From assembly GCA_900115795.1 (NCBI GenBank), contig FOXT01000016.1, forward strand, positions 18,935-82,934: a stretch of 64,000 nt of DNA, written 5' to 3'. Shown here piece by piece: positions 25,200-34,148 of the stretch (positions are counted from its first letter, which is position 1; each line of letters opens with the position of its first letter). Origin of the DNA: Lachnospiraceae bacterium XBB1006 (GTDB lineage: Bacteria; Bacillota; Clostridia; Lachnospirales; Lachnospiraceae). The notes under the pieces are model-generated. The model was not told the DNA's origin. It did no database searches and saw nothing but the letters and a program-made list of their open reading frames with translations. The translations under genes were made by a program, and so were the position numbers.

Positions 25200-28100
25200 A
25201 TGAAGAGAAAGCAGTTAACGGGAATCAGTCAGGAAGCAGAAGAGAGAAATTTGCAGGAGATTCTGGGGATCGCCAAGGAGAATTTGCATCGAACAGAAAA
25301 CTTTCTTGTGAAGTTAAAAGAGGATATGGAAGATATCTGGCAGAATTATGAGGTAAGTGATAAGGAAACGTTGGTACTTTTTAACACGGCAGAAGCGCAG
25401 TATCAGGAAACGCTAAAAGACCTGTCACGCAGGGAGCGGGCGAGGAAAAAACCGTATTTCGGGCGCATTGTGTTTTCGGATCCGGATGTGGGAGACGAAG
25501 AGTCTTATTATATCGGACGTGTAGGCATTGCAGAAGGTACCAGTGAACCGGTGGTCATTGATTGGAGAGCACCGATTGCCAGTGTGTACTATGATGGGGC
25601 GTTAGGACGTGTCAGTTATGAAGTAAACGACAACGGCGCGCGAGAATTAGACTTGAAGCGTAAGCGAACCTATGAGATAAAAGATGATACGTTAATTACG
25701 TATTATGATTCCGATGTGGTGGCGACAGATGAGCTTTTGACAAAGTATTTGTCTCAGAATAAAAAGGCGGTACTAGGGGAAATCATTGCAACAATTCAAC
25801 AGGAGCAAAATGCGATTATCCGAAAATCCCCTCGTCTGAATGTAATTGTGCAAGGAGTGGCAGGATCCGGAAAGACAACGGTGGCGATGCATCGGATTTC
25901 GTACATTTTATATAACTACGAAGAAGAATTCCGTCCGGAAGATTTTTACATTATCGGAAGTAACCGTATTTTGTTAAACTATATTACCAGTGTGCTGCCG
26001 GATCTTGATGTATACGGTGTAAAGCAGATGACGATGGAGCAGCTTTTTGTGCGACTGTTGTATGACGCTTGGGATAAACATACCTACCGTGTGAAGCCCC
26101 TTAACAAAGCAGGTGATACGGCATGGAAAAAGGGAACAGAAGAGTGGTTTGCGGATTTGAAATTTTTCTGTGAAGAATATGAGCGCGTATATTTTGGCGA
26201 TGGAGAGGTTGTTTTGGAAGAAACCGGTGGACGGCTTATGAGTCCGGAGCTTCTGGCAAGCGTACTTACGAATAACAAGCGCATGAGCATGGCGCAAAAG
26301 GCGGAGACGTTAAACGAACGGTTAGTGGCAGCAGTTGAGAATGAGATACAAGGAAAGGGACACACCTTTCCGAAGAAGGAGCGGGAACGTCTGCTGCGAT
26401 TCTATGGTGCATATTATGGAAAAAGCATAGACAAGCTGTCGGTATATGAGTTGTATGAGGAGTTTTTGGATAGTCAATGGGAAATGGGCAAGGAAGTGGA
26501 AGATCCGCAGAAGTGTTTTGATGTCTACGACTTAGCGGCTTTGGCGTATTTATACCGGCGACTGATAGAATGCGATCCGATTCGGGAGGCGAGTCATGTG
26601 GTGATTGACGAGGCTCAGGATTTTGGCATGATGGTGTATGAGGTAATGCATTTTTGCCTGAAGGATTGCACCTATACCATTATGGGGGATGTTTCTCAGA
26701 ATATTCATGAAGGATATGGGCTGAGTGATTGGAACGGAATACGGGAGTTGTTTTTGACAGGGGATTATGATTGTTTTGAGACGTTAAAAAAGAGTTACCG
26801 TAACACGGTAGAGATTTCGGAGTATGCCAGCGACATTCTGGCGCATGGAAGTTTCGAAATTTATCCGGCAGAACCGGTGCTTCGACATGGAAACCCGGTG
26901 GAGGTGAAGGCACTACGGCGACCGGAGGCGGTGGTAAAAGCCATAGCGGAGCGTGTACAAAGATGGCAGGAAAATGGGTTGGAAAGCATTGCCATCATTT
27001 GCAAAAACGATGAAGAAGCGGGATGGGTACGAAGGAAATTGGCAAAAGAAGTCCCGGTGGTGGAGGGTGATTACGAAACCATGGAATTTCAGACCGGTGT
27101 GATGGTATTGCCGATTTTTTACACCAAAGGCCTGGAATTTGACGGAGTTATTCTCTATTGCCCGACGAAGGAACATTATCCGGCAGGGGATGGTAGTGTG
27201 AAGCTTTTGTATGTGGCGGCGACTCGTGCGTTACATGAACTTTGTGTCATCTATGCAGGCGATTTAAGTGACATTCTTTCACATAAGTCCACAAATCATA
27301 ATCGCAGTTTTCAGGCAACAGAGGGAAGCAGACTTCCGGTTTATGAGAAGCCAAAGGAATTAAAGAGTGAGAAGTTTGCGAAGGATGTGAAAGCCACTGG
27401 TGAGGAGCGCGCCCGACGTGGATACATTGGCCCAAAACAGATTCGGACAGATGATTTGAAGCCAAAGGATGATGGACCGGTTACATTTCCGGAGAAAAAG
27501 CGAAGCCTTCCAAATGCCCGGCCGGTTCGAAAGAAAATGGTTGCGGATGTGAAGAAGAGCGATGCGCCTATCAATCCATCGCCTTATGCATTTTACACGA
27601 TGCCGGATGCAACGGCGATTGCGCCGCAGGGGCATACGAAAGGAAATCAGAGTGTGCGTATGGTGATACCGACAAAAAAATATGTGGAATGTATTTCGGC
27701 CTATGGAACACTTCGTCTTACGCCGATTTCGGGAAAAAGTGTGCGTGTGCAGTTTGTGCGAAGCGGAGAAGAATTTTACGATGGACAGTTTGCACGCTAT
27801 CCGGTAGAAACCGTAAACTTTAAAATAAAACAGGAGCCAAAAAGACTGATTATACAATTACAGGAGATGAGTGTTTCCGTGGATAAACAAAGCGGAGCGG
27901 TTTCTTTCAGCGATGCGAAAGGGAATATACTTCTTTCGGAAGAAAAGAAAGAACCAAGACAATTAGAGCGGTTGCTTAATCGAGTGTATTTTGCATTTGA
28001 TAAAAAAGAGAAACTGAAGGCACAGGGTGTATTGAAAGATGATTTGCGACCACTAAGCGGAAAAGCCTACTACATTTCTTTTGGGCAAAAACCCTTGCGT

Positions 28101-28259
28101 CAAGCCCAGGTAGTGTCGGATAAAGGATACCGAATTCTGTGTGGTGGGGAAGCATCGGTTTTATTTTGCGGAACGGGTGTATACGGATGCTTTATTCAGG
28201 AAAACCCGGTGAATCAAGTGGATTACTGTTTTCAAATAGAAGAATCTCTGCTATCATAG
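25200..28259 (+). CDS. helD: HelD-type UvrD-like helicase with C-terminal GH31-N-like domain
   Basis: Residues 1-720 match HelD, an SF1 motor that recycles stalled RNA polymerase: an N-terminal coiled coil (residues 10-90, contacts the secondary channel), VVIDWRAPIASVYYDG near 118, Walker A GVAGSGKTTVAMHR near 222, Walker B VVIDEAQDFGMM near 467, and KGLEFDGVILYCP near 640. Residues ~720-810 are a charged linker. Residues ~815-1019 add a beta-rich domain (VRVQFVRSGEEFYDG, then SVSVDKQSGAVSFSDAKGNI and QAQVVSDKGYRILC) resembling the N-terminal mutarotase-like domain of GH31 glycosidases, without the barrel. HelD proteins are usually ~700-780 aa, so the tail is extra. AGGAGG precedes ATG. Confidence 0.85.
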   Translation: MKRKQLTGISQEAEERNLQEILGIAKENLHRTENFLVKLKEDMEDIWQNYEVSDKETLVLFNTAEAQYQETLKDLSRRERARKKPYFGRIVFSDPDVGDEESYYIGRVGIAEGTSEPVVIDWRAPIASVYYDGALGRVSYEVNDNGARELDLKRKRTYEIKDDTLITYYDSDVVATDELLTKYLSQNKKAVLGEIIATIQQEQNAIIRKSPRLNVIVQGVAGSGKTTVAMHRISYILYNYEEEFRPEDFYIIGSNRILLNYITSVLPDLDVYGVKQMTMEQLFVRLLYDAWDKHTYRVKPLNKAGDTAWKKGTEEWFADLKFFCEEYERVYFGDGEVVLEETGGRLMSPELLASVLTNNKRMSMAQKAETLNERLVAAVENEIQGKGHTFPKKERERLLRFYGAYYGKSIDKLSVYELYEEFLDSQWEMGKEVEDPQKCFDVYDLAALAYLYRRLIECDPIREASHVVIDEAQDFGMMVYEVMHFCLKDCTYTIMGDVSQNIHEGYGLSDWNGIRELFLTGDYDCFETLKKSYRNTVEISEYASDILAHGSFEIYPAEPVLRHGNPVEVKALRRPEAVVKAIAERVQRWQENGLESIAIICKNDEEAGWVRRKLAKEVPVVEGDYETMEFQTGVMVLPIFYTKGLEFDGVILYCPTKEHYPAGDGSVKLLYVAATRALHELCVIYAGDLSDILSHKSTNHNRSFQATEGSRLPVYEKPKELKSEKFAKDVKATGEERARRGYIGPKQIRTDDLKPKDDGPVTFPEKKRSLPNARPVRKKMVADVKKSDAPINPSPYAFYTMPDATAIAPQGHTKGNQSVRMVIPTKKYVECISAYGTLRLTPISGKSVRVQFVRSGEEFYDGQFARYPVETVNFKIKQEPKRLIIQLQEMSVSVDKQSGAVSFSDAKGNILLSEEKKEPRQLERLLNRVYFAFDKKEKLKAQGVLKDDLRPLSGKAYYISFGQKPLRQAQVVSDKGYRILCGGEASVLFCGTGVYGCFIQENPVNQVDYCFQIEESLLS

Positions 28260-28283
28260 GAAAGGATAAGGAGATTAGAAAGT

Positions 28284-29672
28284 ATGAGTGTAGTAAAGAA
28301 ATTATTTGAACCGGTGGACATGACAGTGGGCAAACCATGGGAAAAAATTCTTTTGTTTACCGTCCCGATGATCGTCGGAAATGTGGCGCAGCAGCTATAT
28401 AATACGGTGGATAGTGTGGTGGTTGGTCATTACATTGGCGACAATGCCCTTGCGGCAGTTGGAAGTGCCGGACCGATTGTGAACCTGTTGCTGGTGCTTT
28501 TTGTTGGGGTGAGTGTGGGTGCCAGTATTATGGTGTCCCAGTTTTTTGGAGCAAGGGATAAGGAGAACTTGGCCAAGACCATTGGAACCAGCATTATCTT
28601 AACCGGCCTTGCCTCCTTGATTATTATGTTGATGGCGACGCTTCTAAGTCGGCCACTTTTGCAATTACTTAAGACGCCGGATAGCATCATTGACTGGTGT
28701 ACGGATTATCTGCATATCCTGTTTATAGGAATTGCGGGTATGGCATATTACAATATCCTAAGTGGTATCCTGCGTGGTTTGGGTGATTCCATGTCCGCAT
28801 TGTGGTATCTGTTGTTTGCTTGTGTGCTTAACAGTGTTTTGGATGTGGTATTTGTGGGATATGTTGGCATGGGAGTTCCGGGAGTGGCCCTTGCAACGGC
28901 CATTGCCCAGGCGATTTCGGCGGTGCTATGTATTCGGCGATTGTATCAGATGAAGGATATTTTTGTACTGAAGCGTAGGCATTACCGGTTGGATAAACAT
29001 CATGCAAGCAACATAATTAAATTGGGTGTGCCTTCCGGCGTGACCCAGGCCATTATGTCTATGGCGATGTTGGTGGTGCAGTCCCTGACCAATAGCTTTG
29101 GAGAGATGTTTATTGCAGCAAACGTAATCGTTATGCGTGTGGATGGTTTTGCCATGATGCCGAATTTTTCCTTTGGTACGGCGATGACGACTTATGCCGG
29201 TCAGAATGTGGGAGCACGTCAGACGGAGCGTGTTCATCGTGGAGCGAAGGAAGGAACACTTTTGGCTATGGGAATTTCTGCTACCATTGTGGTGATTATT
29301 TTGATTTTTGGAAGACCGCTTATGGGCATTTTTACCGAGACAGAAGAACTGGTAACCCTGAGTATGAATATGATGCGCATTCTCGCGGTGGGCTATGTGG
29401 CTGTGGGTGTTACCCAGTCCTTGTCCGGTGTGATGCGTGGCGCCGGTGACACCATGACGCCTATGTGGATTAGTATGTTCACCACCATCGTACTGCGTAT
29501 TCCGGTGGCATATGGCTTGGCGTATTTGACCAGAACCCCGGCGAAACCAAATGGTGAGCAGGCAAGTGTGTTTATTTCTTTGCTTGTGACGTGGGTAATT
29601 GGTGCGATTATTACGAGTATTGTGTATAAGAGAGGAAAGTGGACAGAGAAAGCCAAAGGATTGGTGGAGTAA
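28284..29672 (+). CDS. MATE-family multidrug/cation efflux transporter
   Basis: 462 aa, 12 predicted helices in two halves. KILLFTVPMIVGNVAQQLYNTVDSVVVGHYIG at the start (residues 20-51) is the usual MATE signature, with FGAAMTTYAGQNVGARQ-type residues at ~296-309 and LSGVMRGAGDTMTPMWISM near 380. Exports drugs or other cations with sodium or protons. AAGGAGA-type site precedes ATG. It follows the HelD gene by 24 bases and precedes a nitroreductase by 21, so the three may be cotranscribed. Confidence 0.93.
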   Translation: MSVVKKLFEPVDMTVGKPWEKILLFTVPMIVGNVAQQLYNTVDSVVVGHYIGDNALAAVGSAGPIVNLLLVLFVGVSVGASIMVSQFFGARDKENLAKTIGTSIILTGLASLIIMLMATLLSRPLLQLLKTPDSIIDWCTDYLHILFIGIAGMAYYNILSGILRGLGDSMSALWYLLFACVLNSVLDVVFVGYVGMGVPGVALATAIAQAISAVLCIRRLYQMKDIFVLKRRHYRLDKHHASNIIKLGVPSGVTQAIMSMAMLVVQSLTNSFGEMFIAANVIVMRVDGFAMMPNFSFGTAMTTYAGQNVGARQTERVHRGAKEGTLLAMGISATIVVIILIFGRPLMGIFTETEELVTLSMNMMRILAVGYVAVGVTQSLSGVMRGAGDTMTPMWISMFTTIVLRIPVAYGLAYLTRTPAKPNGEQASVFISLLVTWVIGAIITSIVYKRGKWTEKAKGLVE

Positions 29673-29693
29673 ACAGGAAAAGGAGGGGCTACT

Positions 29694-30257
29694 ATGTTGG
29701 ACGCGATTAAGAACCGTTGCTCTGTAAGAAAATATAGGCCGGAGCAGATTAAGGATGAGGAATTAAATATTATTTTGGAGGCGGCACGTATGGCACCGTC
29801 CGGAAAGAATGATCGAAAAGCAAAGATTTATGTTTTTCAAAATCCGGAGAAAATGGAGGAACTTGGAAGGATTTTTCTGGAGGCGGCACTAGCAGGGAAT
29901 GCCGAAGGAATTCCGGCTGCAATGGCAAGCTTTATGAAGCGTAAAACCTATCATTTTTGCTTTCATGCGCCGACATTTTTACTTGTTACCTATGAAAAAG
30001 AAAATTATAATGCACTTGCCAATACAGCATGCTTATTGGAAAATGCCATGTTGGCGGCGACGGAGCTGTCCATTGGGTCTTGTTATTTGAATATCGGGCG
30101 TCGTTGTGCCAAAGATGAGGGGTTACAGAATTTTTTGAAGCAGTTTGGCTATACCGATGAAGAAGAAGTTACGGGAGGACTTGCATTAGGGTATCCGGAC
30201 GGGGAACCGACGCGGAATAAGAAGACAGAGGGGAATGAAATCGTGTGGATACGGTAG
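29694..30257 (+). CDS. Nitroreductase-family flavoprotein
   Basis: 187 aa, FMN-dependent oxidoreductase fold. The N-terminal IKNRCSVRKYRPEQIKDEEL and ARMAPSGKNDRK give the FMN-binding residues, and TELSIGSCYLNIGRR near residue 123 and GGLALGYPDGEPTR near 165 complete the family pattern. AAAGGAGGGG precedes ATG by about seven bases. Substrate unknown. Confidence 0.9.
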   Translation: MLDAIKNRCSVRKYRPEQIKDEELNIILEAARMAPSGKNDRKAKIYVFQNPEKMEELGRIFLEAALAGNAEGIPAAMASFMKRKTYHFCFHAPTFLLVTYEKENYNALANTACLLENAMLAATELSIGSCYLNIGRRCAKDEGLQNFLKQFGYTDEEEVTGGLALGYPDGEPTRNKKTEGNEIVWIR

Positions 30258-30289
30258 AGAATGTTTATTAGGAAGGGATGTAAGAAAGA

Positions 30290-30502
30290 ATGAAAGCAAA
30301 GATAGCAAGACATGCGATATTGTGGGATATTTTTTGGGCAGCAATGGGCACGGCATGCATGACAAGAACGTCAGAATTGCATCCATTAGTGGTCGGAGGA
30401 ATTATAGGTCTGATAGGCATGGTAGCTGGCTATTTTACCCTCAAGTGGTATGATAAAGAGAAGATGAAGGAGAACGATAAAAACAAAGGTTCAGATGAAT
30501 AA
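30290..30502 (+). CDS. Small membrane protein of unknown function (70 aa)
   Basis: One or two hydrophobic segments: residues 10-25 (ILWDIFWAAMGTACM) and residues 31-52 (PLVVGGIIGLIGMVAGYFTL), then a highly charged tail (DKEKMKENDKNKGSDE). No family recognised. It follows the nitroreductase gene by 32 bases, on the same strand, with a weak GGAAGGGA binding site. Confidence 0.65.
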   Translation: MKAKIARHAILWDIFWAAMGTACMTRTSELHPLVVGGIIGLIGMVAGYFTLKWYDKEKMKENDKNKGSDE

Positions 30503-30621
30503 TGACATTTGTAAAAGGCAGTTGGCGAAAGCTGGCTGTCTATTTTGTTAAGGAAGTTGCAAATGTGAAAAAAGTGTGTCATACTATAAGTACTAACATG
30601 GAGAGGCATAAGGGGTAGGAC

Positions 30622-32397
30622 ATGGAATTAAATGAATATGTGAAAATGATGCGCATGGAGCAAGGGTTTACAATCGCGGACGTAAGTTGGGGATTATGCA
30701 GTGAAGGCACTTTACGACATTTTGAAAGCGGAAAAAGAGAAATTCCGTTTTTCTGGCTTTGCAGGGTGTTGGCGCGACTTGGAATGAAAGAAAACGCGCA
30801 GCAATTGTTTCTGGAAAAAATTGAATACGAACGATGGCAAGAGCACATGGATATTATCTGGGCATTATGGCAAAATGAGCATCAGAAAGAAGAGATGGTA
30901 CATAGCTATAATGCTAATGCTACGGAGGTAATGGATAAGCAGTTTGGGTTACGAATGCTGGCAATTCTGGCAATTATAAAGGGAGAAAGTGAATCTACAA
31001 TTTCTGAATGGACCAAGAGGGCGTTGTTACTGACGGTACCGGAGCTAGATGCTGAGGTGTGGAAAACGAAACCGTTAGCGTTGCAGGAATTGGATATGCT
31101 TTTGGATTACTACTATTATCAGGAAACGGATTGCGTGGACGAGCTTGGCGCAGTGGTAAACTATTTGTGTGAGTATGTCGCAAGGAAAAATAGAGCAAAC
31201 GTTGTTTGGGCGAAAGCTGTTGTGTATTATGTAAGAGCGTTGGAAAAACAACAACCAGTCGATACGTGGGCGCAAGATAAGCTATCAGGCATATTAGATA
31301 TGGTTAGCGAAGTGGTAGAAAGCTATCGGGGATGCAACAATGGCTATTATCTGTGGGAACTTCTCGAAATCCGACAACGACTACTGGAAGCTGCGAATAT
31401 GGACAGTGCCGAAACTATCGGATTTCGTAGGGCTGTGGAAAGAGCATGTGAAGATTGGAAAATAGAAAAAGAGACAAAGGTTCTTTGGCCACTGTATACG
31501 ATTAATAATGTGGAATATATAGGGGAGGTTCTCCGAAAAAGAAGACTTGTGTTAGGCTTTTCTAAAGAAGACTTGGTTGAAGGAATTTGTGATTTACGAA
31601 CGATACAACGATATGAAGCGGGAACCACCTGCCCGCGAAAGTATACCGCGGGGCAATTGCTTAAAAAGATGGGATTGCCGGATGTATACTTGAAAAGATT
31701 TTTTCTGACGTTTGAATCGAATCAGAATAAATTATTTAAGGCGATTCGAGATAATTACAATGCAGGAAAGTATAGAAATGTTGTAGCAATGACAGAGCCA
31801 CTGGTGAATGGGAAAGAGGAATTGGAACCTTATAATTATCAACGCCTGATGTGGTATTTGTTAGAGTCAAAGTATAAAACCAAGGAATTGTCTCAAGAAG
31901 AGTGGCTTGAAGACATGAAAGAGAATCTATCGACAACCGTCGAATGGAAAAAGATACTGAACTCGGAAGATAAATACTTGTCTTATAATGAGGTGAATTA
32001 TCTAACGGCCATTCTTTATAATATTGATAAGAGGGAAGCGGATTACATGACTTTGCTGTTTTGTGTGGAAAAGTATGCGGAAGAGAAGAGTTGCTCTTAT
32101 CAGTTAATCAATTGTGCAACGGTATTGCGTGTGACAATGAATATGATCCAAGATGCTTATGCGGATATGGAACTATGGGAGAAGACGAACATGTGGTGCG
32201 AAAAAATGTTGGAAGTGGCCGGATTTTTTAGGAATATGCGTATGTTTCAAGACGCTATCTACAATTTGTGGTGGAATCATAAAGAGGAAGATAAGACGAC
32301 TGAAAGCGTGAAGCCGTCTTATCTGGTTGATTTAGCGAAGCTAATGAAGGACGAGGAGAATGAACGTTTTTTTGCAAGTCGATTTCCGGAAGATTAG
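30622..32397 (+). CDS. Large two-HTH, TPR-type (RRNPP-like) regulator
   Basis: 591 residues. An N-terminal HTH (residues 4-60: YVKMMRMEQGFTIADVSWGL, then GTLRHFESGKREIP) and a second, internal HTH near residues 302-355 (VLRKRRLVLGFSKEDLVEGI, then RTIQRYEAGTTCPRKYT). Both are followed by helical segments resembling TPRs. RRNPP-type regulators are HTH plus TPR and sense small exported peptides; a tandem HTH-TPR-HTH-TPR order suggests gene duplication. Its stop codon overlaps the stop of a convergent small exported-peptide candidate (32394-32555). The ligand relation is inference. Confidence 0.75.
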   Translation: MELNEYVKMMRMEQGFTIADVSWGLCSEGTLRHFESGKREIPFFWLCRVLARLGMKENAQQLFLEKIEYERWQEHMDIIWALWQNEHQKEEMVHSYNANATEVMDKQFGLRMLAILAIIKGESESTISEWTKRALLLTVPELDAEVWKTKPLALQELDMLLDYYYYQETDCVDELGAVVNYLCEYVARKNRANVVWAKAVVYYVRALEKQQPVDTWAQDKLSGILDMVSEVVESYRGCNNGYYLWELLEIRQRLLEAANMDSAETIGFRRAVERACEDWKIEKETKVLWPLYTINNVEYIGEVLRKRRLVLGFSKEDLVEGICDLRTIQRYEAGTTCPRKYTAGQLLKKMGLPDVYLKRFFLTFESNQNKLFKAIRDNYNAGKYRNVVAMTEPLVNGKEELEPYNYQRLMWYLLESKYKTKELSQEEWLEDMKENLSTTVEWKKILNSEDKYLSYNEVNYLTAILYNIDKREADYMTLLFCVEKYAEEKSCSYQLINCATVLRVTMNMIQDAYADMELWEKTNMWCEKMLEVAGFFRNMRMFQDAIYNLWWNHKEEDKTTESVKPSYLVDLAKLMKDEENERFFASRFPED

Positions 32398-32555
32398 TTG
32401 TTGGAATCGTTGTTGTCGTCACGTATCGGTTTGTCCGATTCGTTATCGCAGGTATAGATGGGACAGGTTGCCTGCGAGAAGGCGTGTAGTATTCCTAGGC
32501 CGGTTGCGGTAAGAGTGGCGGCAAGCAATAATGTTAATGGAAACGCAAGCGACAT
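32394..32555 (-). CDS. Candidate small exported peptide (53 aa), tail to tail with the regulator
   Basis: The frame reads MSLAFPLTLLLAATLTATGL, then GILHAFSQATC, then a polar tail with CPIYTC and many Asp/Asn. It is a hydrophobic signal-like segment followed by a hydrophilic, two-cysteine tail, as in precursors of secreted signalling peptides. It lies tail to tail with the regulator, the same arrangement as TprA/PhrA. Against it: no ribosome binding site is visible, and the start lies in an 18-bp tandem repeat. It is too short to have been picked up by length alone. Confidence 0.35.
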   Translation of the reverse strand: MSLAFPLTLLLAATLTATGLGILHAFSQATCPIYTCDNESDKPIRDDNNDSNN

Positions 32556-32587
32556 TTGTGTACGGTTTACGACATTTGTGTACGGTT
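32550..32587. repeat. 18-bp tandem repeat
   Basis: CGACATTTGTGTACGGTT occurs at 32550-32567 and again at 32570-32587, a period of 20 bases. It covers the start of the small-peptide candidate. Nothing else recognised between 32588 and 32647. Confidence 0.85.
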
Positions 32588-32647
32588 GCTTGAAATCGTG
32601 AGAATGATGTGATATATTGCAGATGTGTACACATGAGATCGCATTAA

Positions 32648-32824
32648 AAAGAGGCGCCTGAAAATGAAGTTAAAAAAGAAATATTAGCGGGAAGACCGGT
32701 TGTTATGAACATTGCACGGGGCGATGGCTGGGAGAGTGGATACAGGTATATTGATTATCGAGCATTTGCTAATGACTTGGCGACATCAGGGTTTGGCTCG
32801 TTTAATACGGCGGTGGTGAAATGA
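32648..32824 (+). pseudogene. Internally deleted C39-peptidase-like gene remnant
   Basis: A frame open from a stop at 32644-32646 encodes NEVKKEILAGRPVVMNIARG joined to DGWESGYRYIDYRAF and TSGFGSFNTAVV before the stop at 32822. The two parts match the middle and the end of small C39-like proteins (GRPVxxNIA and YDGWxxxxRYIDYxxF), but the segment between, with the catalytic His region, is missing, and so is the N-terminal half. The stop overlaps the next start codon (ATGA), so they were one operon. Confidence 0.55.
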
Positions 32825-33252
32825 AAATAAAAAGAGTTTTGATGGAACATAAAGTTTTAGTATCGGCAATTATCGTTTTAATGATTGGCATTTTGGTAGC
32901 TATTATGCCGACGCGAGTGTCCGTTAGCAGAGAAAAAGTAACAAAAATAGAAATACGGAGTGGATATACTGGGCAGTGTGTGGAAATTACTAGTCCTGAA
33001 AAAATAGATAAAATAATCGATAATTTGAATGGGGCGAAAGTAAAGAAAGCCGGATGGAGTTTGTTCAGACTCGGTTATGGATATCGAATTACGTTTTATA
33101 GTGGAAATTCAGAACTTGGCGGGCGATGGGGGAGTTTTATTGTGAATGATACAGATTTGATACGTAACGATCCTTTTTTCTATGTGCTCGAAAAAGAAAA
33201 GATAGATACTAGTTTCTTTGAAAGAATTTTGAATAATCCGTGGGAAGGATAA
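32821..33252 (+). CDS. Membrane-anchored protein of unknown function (143 aa)
   Basis: A membrane segment at residues 12-30 (VSAIIVLMIGILVAIMPT) is followed by an outside domain of ~110 residues with KVTKIEIRSGYTGQCVEITS, then LGYGYRITFYSG. Similar short proteins occur beside C39-like and ABC genes, so a role in secretion or immunity is possible but speculative. The start overlaps the stop of the C39-like remnant. It overlaps the next frame by 13 bases. Confidence 0.65.
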   Translation: MKIKRVLMEHKVLVSAIIVLMIGILVAIMPTRVSVSREKVTKIEIRSGYTGQCVEITSPEKIDKIIDNLNGAKVKKAGWSLFRLGYGYRITFYSGNSELGGRWGSFIVNDTDLIRNDPFFYVLEKEKIDTSFFERILNNPWEG

Positions 33253-33990
33253 AAAGTGGAACACGGTTGGTTCATAGCTATTCAGGGACTGAAGTTGGCT
33301 TACTTTTTGCCATTATAGTAATGGCAATCGGGATCATAGTACCGATTGGATCACGATATTATATTATGCAAATTGAGGAAGCAAGGAATTTGACGTGGGT
33401 AATTTGCGGTGGGGCCATTTTTTGCCTTTTGTACTTTGCTAGGACATTAGTGAACGTATTGTTTTATAGGGCGCTTGACAAATTCGGCGGAGCGTATATG
33501 TCCCACTTGTCGCTTTTACTGGAAAAGTCGGTTCAAGAATCGAAATATGAAAGAGTTAAAGAAAATGAATGAAGGCACATTAAGAAATATTTTATATACC
33601 GATGTGTTGAATGTTTTCTTGACAATTGGACATCATTTGCCGTCGATTGTATGCTCCTTCATAATGATTGTGTTATTGCTTGCGTATTTGATGTCGCGTG
33701 ATGTGTGGACTGCTATGATAATTTTGGCGGGGGCGTTAATTGGAATTCTCCTTTCTGTAAAGAGCAAAAAATACATAGCGAAGGCCTCGAAAGAAACGAA
33801 TCAAATGATGAAAAAGTTTGATGCAAATTGTACAGAATTTATTTCCTTGTTACCAATGATTCAAACCAATGATTTGCTGGGATATTATCAGAAGAAAACG
33901 AATATCGCAATTGGCGATTTTATATCTGCATCAAGAAAAGCGGACATACCAATCGAGATTTGGAGCGGATTGCGTAGGTTTGATTGTTGA
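33240..33990 (+). pseudogene. Frameshifted and truncated ABC transporter membrane domain
   Basis: Two overlapping frames make one transmembrane domain: frame one (33240-33572) has two helices (GLLFAIIVMAIGIIVPIGS, then WVICGGAIFCLLYFARTLV) and ends ESKYERVKEN. Frame two continues from 33547 (MKELKKMNEGTLRNILYTDV) with two more helices and SRKADIPIEIWSGL. The shift lies in the A-rich stretch around 33547-33570. No nucleotide-binding domain follows. Together with the C39-like remnant it looks like a decayed peptide-export locus. Confidence 0.65.
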
Positions 33991-34080
33991 AAGGATGCGA
34001 TTCGGTCACAGATAGCTGAGGAATACCTGTGGCTGAGCGGTAAGAAAAGCACCCCAAGAAAGAAAATACATAAAAAGACA

Positions 34081-34120
34081 AGACAGGTGTATAGACACCT
34101 GTCTTTACATATGTTATGAT
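34081..34120 (+). promoter_or_regulatory. nad operon promoter with overlapping NiaR-type operator
   Basis: TAGACA (34092-34097), 17-base spacer, TATGAT (34115-34120) form the promoter. A perfect 10-bp inverted repeat, AGACAGGTGT-ATAG-ACACCTGTCT (34081-34104), covers the -35 box. NiaR boxes are such ACAGGTGT-type palindromes and niaR lies in the same operon. The hairpin followed by T3 could also end the upstream remnant. Confidence 0.8.
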
Positions 34121-34148
34121 AGCAAAGACGGACAGTGAAAAAAGGGAA

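Noticed and set aside
34081-34104. Simple terminator of the ABC remnant
   Set aside because: Only three T follow the stem, and the palindrome lies exactly on the -35 box of the nad promoter, with NiaR in the operon; operator preferred, though both are possible.
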